A stretch of DNA of 64,000 nt from CAWBQO01 sp963790965 (GCA_963790965.1 CAWBQO010000003.1:1116001-1180000); one strand, 5' to 3'; positions 43,958 to 53,324 are shown, counted from the first letter of the stretch. Translations and numbers: made by a program. Notes: generated by a model from the letters alone, not told the origin.

Positions 43958-44296
43958 CGGGACGAACGCGCGGAAAATTGAATTTCAACCGAGCGAAAGC
44001 CTTGTGCAGCACATGTAGTTGCGCGACTTTAGAGGCGCAGAGACGTGGCCACATGCCCCATAGCAGCGTTGCACACGGATCGTGAAAAACGCGATCTCGC
44101 TCTGGAACAAATCTCGCGGCGTAAATGAGTCGTATGGACTTCCATATCGGCCACTCCGTTGGGCGGCACATCACGCTCCGCCCGACGCCCGGCACCGAAT
44201 CTGACGCATGATCTCACCCGGGCGCGCGACGTGGCGTATATTCTGTCAGTTCGGGCCTTCAGAGGCAATTCCCCCTGGTTCACTCGCCCCTGGCTT

Positions 44297-44995
44297 ATGC
44301 AGAACGGACTCTTTCTCGTCGGTACAGATCGCGGTGTGGGCAAGACGATCATCGGCGTGGGCCTCGTAGCGCTCCTGCGCGACCTCGGCGTCGACGCGGC
44401 GATGATGACGCCGATCTCGACCGGCGGATCGAGCGAGTATGCCTCCGAGCTGATGAAAAGGATCGGCGTTGAAGAACCTCGACGCCTTGCCAATCCCGTC
44501 AGCTTCGAAACCCTCGCGTCCCCCTTCGTGGCCGCGCGCGTCGAAGGGCGCGTGGCAGACCTCCAGGCGGTGCGGGATGCCTACCGCGAGCTGCAGGAGC
44601 AGGGCAAGTTCGTTGTAGTCGAGGGCGCCGGTGTCATGGTGCCGATCACCCGCACGTACAACATGACCGACATGATGCGGGAGTTTGACGTGCCCTCGCT
44701 CATCGTCGGCCGGACCGGCCGCGGCACCCTCAACCACTGCCTGCTTACGCTTCGGATGCTGCACGCCATGGGCGTTTACCCGTCCGGGTTCATCTTGAAC
44801 GGATTCGGGCAGTTCGGCGACGGCTTTGCCGAATCGATCAATCCGGACGCGCTCGGCGAGCTTGCCGAGCCGACGCCGGTACTCGCTACGCTCGAATGGC
44901 GGCCCGAGTACCAGGATAATCTGCTCGCGTTCATCCGCACGATGCAACAGGAAACGAAACTCGTCGCTTTTTTACGAAAGCTTACCGGAGCATGA
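44297..44995 (+). CDS. bioD: Dethiobiotin synthetase (BioD-like)
   Basis: The 232-residue P-loop protein resembles BioD, the enzyme closing the ureido ring of biotin. The loop GTDRGVGKT is at 9-17, TPIST follows at about 38-42 and VVEGAGVMVPI at about 107-117, all as in BioD. The ATG at 44297 places the loop correctly. No other biotin gene is in the window, and BioD-like paralogues exist, so the exact substrate is likely but not certain. Confidence 0.82.
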   Translation: MQNGLFLVGTDRGVGKTIIGVGLVALLRDLGVDAAMMTPISTGGSSEYASELMKRIGVEEPRRLANPVSFETLASPFVAARVEGRVADLQAVRDAYRELQEQGKFVVVEGAGVMVPITRTYNMTDMMREFDVPSLIVGRTGRGTLNHCLLTLRMLHAMGVYPSGFILNGFGQFGDGFAESINPDALGELAEPTPVLATLEWRPEYQDNLLAFIRTMQQETKLVAFLRKLTGA

Positions 44996-44999
44996 ACAG

Positions 45000-45019
45000 G
45001 TTACGTGCGCTAACGTAAC
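45000..45019. terminator. Palindrome after bioD
   Basis: GTTACGT (45000-45006) and ACGTAAC (45013-45019) form a 7-bp stem 4 bases after the bioD stop. There is no T run. It could be a weak terminator or a protein-binding site in the 94-base gap before the MEMO gene. Confidence 0.3.
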
Positions 45020-45089
45020 AGCAAGACCATCCAGGCTTGCGCTGCGCCTGCTGCCGACGCCATAACAACCCTTCTACTAACTTAGAATC

Positions 45090-45863
45090 ATGTCTATCGC
45101 CGATCGCGCTGTGTACCCGACCCAGCGTAGTCCCCTTCGCGCACGGATCGAGGAGCTTCTCAAAACGGCTGAACCATTCGACGTTCCGGGCGAAGTCCTC
45201 GCGCTCGTCGTGCCGGACACGAACCGGATCGAGAGCGCCCCCATCGCGGCGCGTATCTACAAGTCGCTCGAGGGCCGCGAGTATGATACGGTTGTGGTTG
45301 TGTCGCCGAGCCACACCGGCGCTTTCAAGCGCATGAACATCACCCGTCTCGACTCCTACTCGACACCCCTTGGAGATATCAGCGTCAACGACCGAATGCG
45401 CAATGAGCTTTGCGATGAGGACGACGACATCTTCATGGACGATACCGGGCACTTCCAGAATGAGGGCATCGACGTCCAATTGCCGTTTCTACAGATGGTG
45501 CTGTCCCAGTTCGATCTTGTACCGATCGTGATGGGCGACGAGTCTCCGGACTTCTGCCGCGAACTCGGCCATGCGATCGGTGAGGTAATCTACAATCGGC
45601 GGGCGCTCGTTGTGGCCACCGCCGACGTCTTGAAGAGTACGCCGGAAGGATTGGAGCGTCTGTCCGAGCTTTTTGAGGCGCGGGATCTCTCGCCGCTCAT
45701 GGCACTCCTCAACAGCGAAGAGGTGCACATGGAAGGAAAAGGTGCCCTGCTGGTGGCGCTCATAGCGGCCACGCACCGCCGGGCAGCGGGATCCCGGGTG
45801 CTACAGGTGGACATGCCGGAAGACGGCGCTCCCGGGTCCGTCGCGGCCGTACTGTGGCGGTAA
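45090..45863 (+). CDS. MEMO1-family protein (AmmeMemoRadiSam system protein B)
   Basis: The 257-residue protein matches the MEMO fold: VVVVSPSHTGAF (about 69-80), the ISVNDRMR stretch, then HFQNEGIDVQLPFLQMVL (about 119-136, with HxxE), PIVMGDE, VATADV and late EGKGALLVALIAA. In many prokaryotes MEMO lies with an AMMECR1 gene and a radical-SAM gene; neither is next to it here. Human MEMO1 binds copper and iron, while the bacterial role is unknown. It overlaps the next gene by 10 bases. Confidence 0.85.
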   Translation: MSIADRAVYPTQRSPLRARIEELLKTAEPFDVPGEVLALVVPDTNRIESAPIAARIYKSLEGREYDTVVVVSPSHTGAFKRMNITRLDSYSTPLGDISVNDRMRNELCDEDDDIFMDDTGHFQNEGIDVQLPFLQMVLSQFDLVPIVMGDESPDFCRELGHAIGEVIYNRRALVVATADVLKSTPEGLERLSELFEARDLSPLMALLNSEEVHMEGKGALLVALIAATHRRAAGSRVLQVDMPEDGAPGSVAAVLWR

Positions 45864-46789
45864 GGCTTCCCGCCGACGGCGACCGGCCTCCTCGCGAGGG
45901 CGACCGGCCTCCGGTGGTTGCCATCATCGGTGCGGGCGCTGCCGGAACAGCCCTCGCGCGGGGCCTACACTCGGCCGGGTACCCCATCGCTGCCGTCATT
46001 AGCCGCCACCGCGAATCTGCGGAGCGGCTTGGCGGCGTTGTGGCGTCGCCCATTGTTTCCGACCGGCTCGAGGACGTTCCGACGCCGGTTACCTTTGTCT
46101 TCATCTGCGTTCCCGATGCGGCTATAGGCGAAACGGCCGCGCAGCTGGCGTCCCTCAGCAACTGGCGCGGTGCCGTCGTCGCGCACCTTTCGGGCGCGTT
46201 GCCGGCCTCTTCGCTCGCGCCCGTCGCCGAGGCCGGCGCGCGCGTTTTGAGCTTTCATCCGGCCCAGACCCTTCCTCCCGGTTCAGGCGGCGAGGCGCTG
46301 CGCGGCGCGTTCATCGCCCTTGAAGGCGATGCGGAGGCGGTAATTGCGGGTGAACGGATTGCGGAAGACCTTGGCGCTCACCCGTTTCGCATCGCGTCGG
46401 AGAAAAAGGCGCTTTATCATCTTGCCGCGGTGATGGCGTCAAATTACCTCGTCACGTTGAACGCTGCCGTGCGCGAAACGCTCAGCGTGGCCGGACTGGA
46501 CCAAAGCGCACAGCGAGCCTTGTTCGACTCGCTCGGTACGGCAACGCTCCGGAACCTCCGCGACGGCGACCCCGCCGAGGTACTCACCGGCCCCATCGTC
46601 CGCGCTGACGCCGGAACCATCGAGCGGCATCTTGCCGCGCTACGCCATGACCTGCCGCACCTCGAGACGGTTTATAAGGCCATGGGACGCGAGACCGTGA
46701 GACTTGCCTTGAACGGGAATCGAATCGCTTCCAGTGATGCATCGATGCTGCTGAATCTCCTAAAAGAGGGCGATTCCGGCTTAGAATAG
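45854..46789 (+). CDS. Rossmann-like and DUF2520 domain protein
   Basis: The 311-residue protein has an N-terminal NAD(P)-binding domain with AIIGAGAAGTALARGL (about 23-38) and VFICVPDAAI (about 82-91). It continues with VAHLSGALP, LSFHPAQTLP (about 131-140) and the helical DUF2520 domain with KKALYHLAAVMASNYLVTL (about 180-198). This resembles ProC/HIBADH-like dehydrogenases without assigned substrate. The GTG start lies inside the end of the MEMO gene, so translation is probably coupled. Confidence 0.85.
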   Translation: MAVRLPADGDRPPREGDRPPVVAIIGAGAAGTALARGLHSAGYPIAAVISRHRESAERLGGVVASPIVSDRLEDVPTPVTFVFICVPDAAIGETAAQLASLSNWRGAVVAHLSGALPASSLAPVAEAGARVLSFHPAQTLPPGSGGEALRGAFIALEGDAEAVIAGERIAEDLGAHPFRIASEKKALYHLAAVMASNYLVTLNAAVRETLSVAGLDQSAQRALFDSLGTATLRNLRDGDPAEVLTGPIVRADAGTIERHLAALRHDLPHLETVYKAMGRETVRLALNGNRIASSDASMLLNLLKEGDSGLE

Positions 46790-46957
46790 CACTTGGGATC
46801 CTTTGCTAAGGGCCTCCGTTGCACGCTGCTGTTTTGTGCGGGGTAGTCGATCTATTAAGATTCTGTTGTATATTTCCGGGCCTTCCTTGCTTGACGGACG
46901 CGCATGCGTTTTTCAGGACGGCGCTCCCGGTACCCCCGTGAACGCAGCCGTTTTTAG

Positions 46958-47560
46958 ATGAATATCGCTGATTTTTTTCGTCGGAGCGCAGTCGAGCCTC
47001 TGTTTGACGTTCCTGTCGAGAACGACGCATGGATGGTTGCAGGCGGAAGCCTCGCCGAGCACGGCTTCGCCCTCAGTCTGGCGGACCTAAAGCTCTCCGA
47101 CGCCGAACGCATACGCCTCTTGGCCCGGCACAGCCAGGCTCAAAGCGTCGTGTTTCAGTCCGTCGCGGTCTCTTCCCTTCAGATGCTCGATCGCGTGCTT
47201 AGCAGCGAAAGGCGCTTGGCCGATACCGCCCTCTCCCTCGGGCAGCAGGAGATGATCGGGGCCATGATTGCCTCGCTCGAGGTAACGGTGGAAGCCGTAA
47301 AGAGCACCCTCACGGCTCAAGGGTCGAAAATGCTTGCCATGAGCGCGCGCCCGATCTCACCACATGATGGGGAGCAGTCGTGGTGGTATGGCCTCAGCGA
47401 CGCCATGCACTTGCTTGAAGAAGCCACCGCCTGGGTGTCAGCCGCCGTTGCCGGGCAGCCGAAAGGCAGCGCGTCGCGCACCCTGAGCAGCATCGTGGCG
47501 CGGCTCCTGCACAGCCATTACAACATGCTGCACAGCGAAGCCAGCCAGTGGATGGATTAG
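46958..47560 (+). CDS. Hypothetical protein, 200 aa
   Basis: I do not recognise this soluble, mainly helical protein. It begins MNIADFFRR, has amphipathic helices with many Ser/Ala/Leu residues (about 60-120) and a WWYGLSDAMHLLEEATAWVS stretch (about 142-161). It has no signal peptide or membrane segment. It is the first of three closely spaced genes (23 bases to the next) that end in a cyclophilin lipoprotein, so the three are probably co-transcribed. Confidence 0.65.
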   Translation: MNIADFFRRSAVEPLFDVPVENDAWMVAGGSLAEHGFALSLADLKLSDAERIRLLARHSQAQSVVFQSVAVSSLQMLDRVLSSERRLADTALSLGQQEMIGAMIASLEVTVEAVKSTLTAQGSKMLAMSARPISPHDGEQSWWYGLSDAMHLLEEATAWVSAAVAGQPKGSASRTLSSIVARLLHSHYNMLHSEASQWMD

Positions 47561-47583
47561 TCTGCGCGGGGCGATCGAAGATC

Positions 47584-47958
47584 ATGGATCTTGCCAACCT
47601 GCTGGCGTCCGACGATGACGCGCTCCAGAGGCGCTGGGATGCCCTGGTTGAGCGCCTTGGTGAACGCTTTGGGCAAAAGCCGGGCCTCGAAGGCGTGCTC
47701 TTTCTGATCGGTATCCAGTCGCGGGGCCGTGGCTACGAACCGAAGCTGAAGAAAGAGCGGAAGCAGGCGCTCATCATGGAAGGAACGTGGTGTGCCTTCG
47801 AGTCGATAGGCCTTTACCAAAGAGTCGGTGCCGACGAGAACGGCGCGTGGATCTGGCAGCCACAGGCTGACCTGCCGCACCTCGACGTGGAAGAGCAGGA
47901 GAAACTTCTCCGGACGGCCGTCTTATCGTACTTTGACGCCAACGACGCACCGGTCTGA
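47584..47958 (+). CDS. Hypothetical protein, 124 aa
   Basis: An acidic start with DDDALQRRWDAL is followed by GVLFLIGIQSRGRGYEPKLK (about 38-57), a strongly patterned segment with Gly/Arg that looks conserved, then KKERKQALIMEGTW. The function is unknown to me. The stop TGA overlaps the ATG of the cyclophilin gene (TGATG), which indicates translational coupling within the three-gene unit. Confidence 0.7.
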   Translation: MDLANLLASDDDALQRRWDALVERLGERFGQKPGLEGVLFLIGIQSRGRGYEPKLKKERKQALIMEGTWCAFESIGLYQRVGADENGAWIWQPQADLPHLDVEEQEKLLRTAVLSYFDANDAPV

Positions 47959-48743
47959 TGCGCCGCTCCTCCCTTCTACCCTTCCGCGCTCGCCCTATGA
48001 TGACGCTTCACCTCACGCTCGCGGCGCTGCTCGCCCTCGCCGGTTGCGGCCAGATTGGATCGCGCACCGACGGGGTCGCCGCCGACTCTGTCCAGCTTCC
48101 GGAAACCAACGTCTATGAGATTCTGACGCCGGAAGGCCGGATGGTCGTCCGGTTGTTCGACGACACACCGCTTCACCGGGACAACTTCAAGCGACTCGTT
48201 CAGGAAGGACTCTATGACAGCACGACGTTCCACCGCGTTATTGAAGGCTTTATGATCCAGGGCGGCGACCCGAATTCAAACGACAACGACCCTTACAACG
48301 ACGGCGAAGGCGGACCCGGTTACACCATCCCCGCCGAGTTCCGTGCGGAGCACGTCCATAAGCGGGGGGCGCTGGCAACCGCCCGTGAAGGTGACCTCAT
48401 GAATCCGGAACGCGCCTCGAGCGGAAGCCAGTTCTACATCGTCGACGGCGGCACCCCATTCGACAGCCTGACCCTCGTCGATCTGGAGGCGCAGGTCCAG
48501 CGCATGTCGAACAATCCGAACTTCCACTACTCGCCCGAACAGCTCGCCGCGTACATGACCGAAGGCGGTGCGCCGACCCTTGACATGCAGTACACCGTCT
48601 TTGGCGAACTCATCGAGGGCTTCGACGTGCTGGACCGTATCGCTGCCGCGCCCACTGCCCGAAAAACGCAAACGCCTGCGCCAGAGCCGCTCTTCGACCG
48701 CCCGCCGAACAAGATCACGATGGTCATCCGTCCGGTGGAATAG
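47958..48743 (+). CDS. Peptidyl-prolyl isomerase, cyclophilin type, lipoprotein
   Basis: The 261-residue protein has a lipoprotein signal (ALAGC at about 27-31) and a cyclophilin domain with FHRVIEGFMIQGGDPNS (about 94-110), GPGYTIPAEF and SGSQFYIVDGG, which contain the catalytic Arg and the substrate-binding residues. An insertion with LVDLEAQVQRMSNNPNF separates the late strands. It accelerates proline isomerisation in the periplasm. A second ATG at 47997 would give a shorter signal peptide and is an equally good start. Confidence 0.9.
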   Translation: MRRSSLLPFRARPMMTLHLTLAALLALAGCGQIGSRTDGVAADSVQLPETNVYEILTPEGRMVVRLFDDTPLHRDNFKRLVQEGLYDSTTFHRVIEGFMIQGGDPNSNDNDPYNDGEGGPGYTIPAEFRAEHVHKRGALATAREGDLMNPERASSGSQFYIVDGGTPFDSLTLVDLEAQVQRMSNNPNFHYSPEQLAAYMTEGGAPTLDMQYTVFGELIEGFDVLDRIAAAPTARKTQTPAPEPLFDRPPNKITMVIRPVE

Positions 48744-49024
48744 CCGCGTTCGGCGAGACGCCGTGAGCGGCTGCCCACTAACCACGGGTTGCGCGTGCTT
48801 CGAAAGCCTTTTCTGCTGTTGATGTGATACCCGCCGGTTGTGTCACAACGAGATCGCGGGAGTGCAGGACGAGCATAGTGAACGGCTTGGCCGAGCATCC
48901 CCTTCGATGGGCTATGTGACAAGGCAGAGTGCGTTAGCTTGGTCTTCTTCTTCAAGATCGGTCTCGATCCCGGTTCAACCGCCTCCGCCGCTCCCCTTGC
49001 CTAATCCATTCCCTCGAACTCTAT

Positions 49025-50569
49025 ATGCCCGCCTTGACTGAACAAGAAATCCGCCGGCGCGAAGAGCGCGCGGCGCTCGACGCCCGAGGCACGAATCCGT
49101 ATCCTTATAGCTGGCAGGTCACGAGCCACGCCGACACCATCCTCGCCACCTTCGACGACGCGCGGCACCAGCCCGGTGACGAGGGCGTGGCTGCGGAGCC
49201 GTTCCGCGTTTCCCTCGCGGGCCGCCTGATGTCCAGGCGCATCATGGGGAAAGCTGCCTTTTTCGATCTTCAAGACGCCACCGGGACGATCCAGGTATAC
49301 GTCCGCCGGGATGATTTGCCGGAGGGATTCTACAACGAGGTTTTTAAGAAGCTGCTCGACATCGGCGACATCGTAGGCGTGGAGGGTTTCGTGTTCCGCA
49401 CGAAGATGGGAGAGCTGAGCGTACACGCGGAGCGCCTCGAACTCTTGTCAAAGTCGCTACGGCCGCTCCCCGTCGTCAAGGAAGTCGAGGGCAAAGTCTA
49501 CAACGAAGTTTCAGACAAGGAATTCAGGTACCGCCAGCGCTATGTGGATCTGACGGTCAATCCCGAGGTGCGCGACGTTTTCCGGCTGCGCGCGCGCATG
49601 ATCTCCTCCATGCGCCGCTTTCTGGAAGAACACGGGTGCATGGAAGTGGAGACGCCCGTCCTGCAGCCCCTCTATGGCGGCGCGGCGGCGCGCCCGTTCA
49701 CGACGCATCACAATGCGCTTGACATGGGCTTGTTCATGCGCATTGCGCCGGAATTGTACCTCAAGCGCCTGCTCGTGGGCGGGTATGATGCCGTGTTCGA
49801 GATCGCGCGCAACTTCCGGAATGAAGGGCTGAGCCGCTTCCACAATCCGGAGTTCACGATGATGGAACTCTACGTCGCCTACAAGGACTACGGGTGGATG
49901 ATGGACTTCGTTGAGCGCATGATCGAGACCATCGCAACGGACCTGCATGGAAGCGCCCGCGTCACCATTGGCGACGCAAGCATTTCCTTCGAGCGTCCCT
50001 GGCCGCGCCTTCCCATTTTCGATGCCATCGAGCAGTTCACCGGCCACCAACTCAGGGGCAAGGACCGGGACACCGTCGACGCCGCCGCAAGATCGCTCGG
50101 CATGGACACGGACCCGTCGATGGGCGCGGGCAAGTTGATCGACGAGATCTTCGGCGAATTCGTCGAGCCGAAGCTCATCCAGCCGACGTTCATCACCGAC
50201 TACCCGGTCGAGCTGAGTCCGCTTGCCAAACGGCACCGGACGGAGGAGGGTCTGGTCGAGCGGTTTGAGATGATTTGCAACGGCAAAGAAATCTGCAACG
50301 CCTTTAGCGAACTGAACGACCCGCAGGATCAGCGCGAGCGATTCGAGTCTCAGGCGCGGCTGCGCGCCGCCGGGGACGACGAAGCGATGCAGGTCGACGA
50401 GGACTATCTTCGGGCGCTCGAGTATGGCATGCCGCCCGCAGCAGGCCTTGGCATCGGGCTTGATCGGCTGGCCATGCTGATGACCGGCCAGGAATCCATC
50501 CGCGACGTCATTCTCTTTCCGCTCTTGCGTCCCGAGGGCGGGCGCGACGCGGGCGAAGAGGAGGCGTAG
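49025..50569 (+). CDS. lysS: Lysyl-tRNA synthetase (class II)
   Basis: The 514-residue class II synthetase has the N-terminal OB-fold anticodon-binding domain (about 60-150, GRLMSRRIMGKAAFFDLQD). The catalytic core carries motif 2 FRNEGLSRFHNPEFTMMEL (about 261-279) and motif 3 GLGIGLDRLAMLMTG (about 476-490), plus VDLTVNPEVRDVFRLR. Length is normal. A 281-base gap upstream contains no recognised riboswitch or T-box; it shows no gene. Confidence 0.97.
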   Translation: MPALTEQEIRRREERAALDARGTNPYPYSWQVTSHADTILATFDDARHQPGDEGVAAEPFRVSLAGRLMSRRIMGKAAFFDLQDATGTIQVYVRRDDLPEGFYNEVFKKLLDIGDIVGVEGFVFRTKMGELSVHAERLELLSKSLRPLPVVKEVEGKVYNEVSDKEFRYRQRYVDLTVNPEVRDVFRLRARMISSMRRFLEEHGCMEVETPVLQPLYGGAAARPFTTHHNALDMGLFMRIAPELYLKRLLVGGYDAVFEIARNFRNEGLSRFHNPEFTMMELYVAYKDYGWMMDFVERMIETIATDLHGSARVTIGDASISFERPWPRLPIFDAIEQFTGHQLRGKDRDTVDAAARSLGMDTDPSMGAGKLIDEIFGEFVEPKLIQPTFITDYPVELSPLAKRHRTEEGLVERFEMICNGKEICNAFSELNDPQDQRERFESQARLRAAGDDEAMQVDEDYLRALEYGMPPAAGLGIGLDRLAMLMTGQESIRDVILFPLLRPEGGRDAGEEEA

Positions 50570-50614
50570 AAGCGCTGCTTCAGTCTGAACAGGAGATTGG
50601 TCCGGCAGGAAGCC

Positions 50615-51517
50615 TTAGCTCTTCTTGCCGTGCACGCCTTCGTTCCCGAAGACGAGACCGCACGCCGGGCAGTGGTCGTCATTGACGTTGATCCGGGCCT
50701 GCCCGCAGGGGCAGGTTACAAAGATCTCCGTGTCTTGCAGGGGCGCGCCGCAGAAGACGCACTCGAGCGCCGTCGGAGGGTTCAGGTTGCGGCACTCCGG
50801 ACACTCGCCCGGCTCCAGGAACGGCGATTCCGCGACGAGCCGTGTCAGCCGCTGGTGAGCGATGTACGCCAGCACGCCAAGTGCAGCGAGGCTCAGCATC
50901 GCCGCGTACGTGTCCTGGATGAACAGCAGAAAGTTGGACGCAGCATGAATGGCTCCGGCGAGAAGCACCGCCGGAAACATCACAACGGCCGCACGGCGCT
51001 CCGGGTGGACGAACCGGGCCACGGCGAGACCATACCCCCAGACGGCTGCGTAAGACATATGCGCCGGTACCGGCCAGAGAAATCGCACGAGCAGCACGTC
51101 ATTGCCGAACCGAGTTGCATACAGCGCATTCTCCAGCGCCGCAAAGCCAAGCCCTACCGTCATGGCGTAGATCATGGCGTCTATCGGCTCATCGAGGTTG
51201 CCGAAGCGGGCGGTAGCGTAGACGGTGGCGGTGGCCTTCAGCGCCTCTTCGGCCATGCCCACGACCAGCGTAAACGTGGCGAGGCTCCAGAGCGGAATCG
51301 TTCCGGTGTCGGAGAATACTTCGGAGCGAATGCCCAGCAGCCGGCTAATTCCCTCGTTTACCACCGCCGCGAGTACCACGCTCGCAAGGCCACCAATCAC
51401 GCCCACGAGCACGAGCTGCTTAATGCCCTCCGGCTCTATTCGGTCGTAGCGCCGCAAGATCCACAGCCAGATCGCGGTACCAAAGGCGATGGCACCAACT
51501 GTAACCAGTACATCCAT
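50615..51517 (-). CDS. PrsW-family intramembrane metalloprotease with C-terminal zinc ribbon
   Basis: The 300-residue protein has about seven helices. The PrsW active-site motifs are present: EEALK (about 90-94), GFAALENALY (about 123-132), PAHMSYA (about 150-156) and AIHAASNF (about 188-195). After the membrane domain, a cytosolic tail (about 240-295) holds CPECRNLNPPTALECVFC and CPACG, two zinc-ribbon-like knuckles. B. subtilis PrsW cleaves an anti-sigma factor; no sigma/anti-sigma pair is next to this gene. Confidence 0.85.
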   Translation of the reverse strand: MDVLVTVGAIAFGTAIWLWILRRYDRIEPEGIKQLVLVGVIGGLASVVLAAVVNEGISRLLGIRSEVFSDTGTIPLWSLATFTLVVGMAEEALKATATVYATARFGNLDEPIDAMIYAMTVGLGFAALENALYATRFGNDVLLVRFLWPVPAHMSYAAVWGYGLAVARFVHPERRAAVVMFPAVLLAGAIHAASNFLLFIQDTYAAMLSLAALGVLAYIAHQRLTRLVAESPFLEPGECPECRNLNPPTALECVFCGAPLQDTEIFVTCPCGQARINVNDDHCPACGLVFGNEGVHGKKS

Positions 51518-51746
51518 GCGGTGGGTGCGACAGCGGCCCTCGGTGGTTCAGAGATTCGGCGGGCAGACGCCGCAGCGGAGGCCCAAGCGCGATTGAGGTG
51601 CTTTGAACCTGACTCCGTAACCGTTGATCCGCAAAGAGGTTGTATGCCGATTCAGTCAGGAGTTTGAGCGGCCCGTCGAACCTTTGGCTTGGAACGCGGT
51701 AGGTGCGGCTGCCCGCATTTCTATTGAAGATCCGCTCCGCCCTCCC

Positions 51747-52379
51747 GTGGAAATTTCCTATCGCGCCGAAGTCCGCAGGAAGGCCCTTCACCTGATTGCG
51801 CTGGTCGTGCCCCTCGGCATGGCGCTCCTTGGAAAAGAGGTGTCGGTGCTGCTGCTCGTCCCATCAGCGCTCTTCGCGCTGCTCATGGACTACCTTCGCG
51901 TGCGTTCGTCCTCGGTCTCTCATCTGATTAGCCGTGTATTCGGCTTCATGATGCGGCCGGAAGAAGTCCCGCCGGTAGGCGGCCCCGTGCGGATCAACGG
52001 TGCCACGTGGGTGCTCGTGTCCGCCGCTCTGCTCGCGTTCATCTTTCCGATCCGAATAGCGGTACCGTCTTTTGTCATGTTCATGATTTGCGACGCCGCG
52101 GCCGCCCTGGTGGGTCGCCGCTACGGTCGTACGCACTGGGGCAATTCGCGGCGCACGGTGGAAGGAAGCCTCGCGTTTGTGGTAGTCGGCGTTGTGATCT
52201 TCGCGCTCTTCCCTTCCATCCCGTTCTGGATCGGGGCGGTCAGCGTGATCGTCGCCGCCCTTGCGGAAGCGGCACCGAAGCCGCTGAATGACAACATTCG
52301 CGTGCCCGTCACCGCCGCCGCCGTGATCTTCGCGCTCGAGTACTTCGTCCTCGGCTCCGGAGCCGGCCTCTTTCTTTGA
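51747..52379 (+). CDS. Diacylglycerol/polyprenol kinase-like membrane protein
   Basis: From the GTG at 51747 the protein has 210 residues and about six helices. It starts with EVRRKALHLIALVVPLGMAL, typical for the SEC59/DGK1/VTE5 family. It continues with MICDAAAALVGRRYG (about 115-129) and RTVEGSLAFVVVG (about 136-148), the conserved CTP-dependent kinase blocks. A TTG at 51624 would add 41 residues without family similarity. The likely substrate is a lipid alcohol such as a polyprenol, phytol or diacylglycerol. Confidence 0.75.
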   Translation: MEISYRAEVRRKALHLIALVVPLGMALLGKEVSVLLLVPSALFALLMDYLRVRSSSVSHLISRVFGFMMRPEEVPPVGGPVRINGATWVLVSAALLAFIFPIRIAVPSFVMFMICDAAAALVGRRYGRTHWGNSRRTVEGSLAFVVVGVVIFALFPSIPFWIGAVSVIVAALAEAAPKPLNDNIRVPVTAAAVIFALEYFVLGSGAGLFL

Positions 52380-52448
52380 CGGACGGAGCAAGACGCTTCG
52401 ACAGATGTTCAACTCTATTCCTTTTCTGCACCTAAGAGGCTCCGACCA

Positions 52449-53324
52449 ATGGCGAAGGTAGCACGCATGCCCGCAATTGCGGATGCGGCTGTGCAGCGCA
52501 TTACGGCGCTCGACGCTTTCCCCGAGCCTGCGTTCATCCGGACGCGGTATCCGTTCGTCATGATGCACGGCTTTGGCGTGCTGGCCTCGCTGCGGCGGGG
52601 AGGCCATTTGCTTGAAGAAGCCATGCACCTGCGCACGCACGGCGTCGCGGCCTTCGCGCCGAATGTCGCGCCGTACGCGACCGTGCCCGTTCGTGCCGCT
52701 ATGTGGAAGGAGCGCATCGAACAGGTACTCGCGTTTACCGGCGCTGAAAAAGTGAACCTGATAGCGCACTCTATGGGAGGCCTCGACGGTCGCTACCTGA
52801 TTGCGCACCTCGGGATGCACGCCGTTGTCGCCTCACTTACGACCATTTCCACGCCGCACCGCGGAACGGACATCGCAAGGCGCACGCTCCAGCAGCCGGA
52901 TAGATTGCGCGACTGGATCGCTTCACTCTGCAACTGGGTAGGGTCTAACACGCTCAACGGCTGCGATGCAGATTTCGAGCGGTGCGTCAGCGAAATGACG
53001 CCGTCTTTCGTGAAGGAAACGTTCAATCCGGCCGTTCCCGATCATCCCGACGTGCAGTACCGCTCGTTTGCAGGTGCAGCCGGGCGCGGCGCTTCGGCTC
53101 CGGTTCACCCCTGGCTCCGGCTGCAGAACGGGTTGCTCTATAAATCAGAGGGCGTGAACGACGGGTTTGTATCCGTAGAAAGTGCCCGCTGGGGCACCTT
53201 TCTCGGCACCATCCCCGCTGACCATCCGCGCGAAGTCGGGATCAACCTGTTCCCGGGGAGCGACTTCGATGCGGCCGGATTCTACGAAGACCTCGTCCGG
53301 CAACTCGCTACGGAAGGCTTATAG
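52449..53324 (+). CDS. Triacylglycerol lipase-like alpha/beta hydrolase
   Basis: The 291-residue hydrolase has the oxyanion-hole region VMMHGFG (about 37-43) and the nucleophile Ser108 in LIAHSMGG. STPHRGTDIA follows the strand after the nucleophile. VNDGFVSVESARWG and PADHPREVG hold the likely Asp and His, as in bacterial family I true lipases. No signal peptide is visible, so it may be cytoplasmic or exported in another way. It lies 69 bases after the kinase-like gene. Confidence 0.85.
   Translation: MAKVARMPAIADAAVQRITALDAFPEPAFIRTRYPFVMMHGFGVLASLRRGGHLLEEAMHLRTHGVAAFAPNVAPYATVPVRAAMWKERIEQVLAFTGAEKVNLIAHSMGGLDGRYLIAHLGMHAVVASLTTISTPHRGTDIARRTLQQPDRLRDWIASLCNWVGSNTLNGCDADFERCVSEMTPSFVKETFNPAVPDHPDVQYRSFAGAAGRGASAPVHPWLRLQNGLLYKSEGVNDGFVSVESARWGTFLGTIPADHPREVGINLFPGSDFDAAGFYEDLVRQLATEGL

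Larger units (their letters stand above)
43855..44296. other. Intergenic region between divergent mraZ and bioD
   Basis: This 442-base stretch holds the dcw promoter and MraZ boxes at its left end. The rest shows no gene with a recognisable product. The plus frame leading into bioD is open back to 44159 but has no dethiobiotin-synthase similarity before 44297. GTGGCGTATATTCTGTC around 44230-44246 is AT-enriched and may be part of the bioD promoter. Confidence 0.4.

Noticed and set aside
48744..49024. Possible tRNA or riboswitch in the gap before lysS (a CCGGTTCAA sequence)
   Set aside because: No cloverleaf can be formed around it, and no lysine-riboswitch or T-box core is recognisable.
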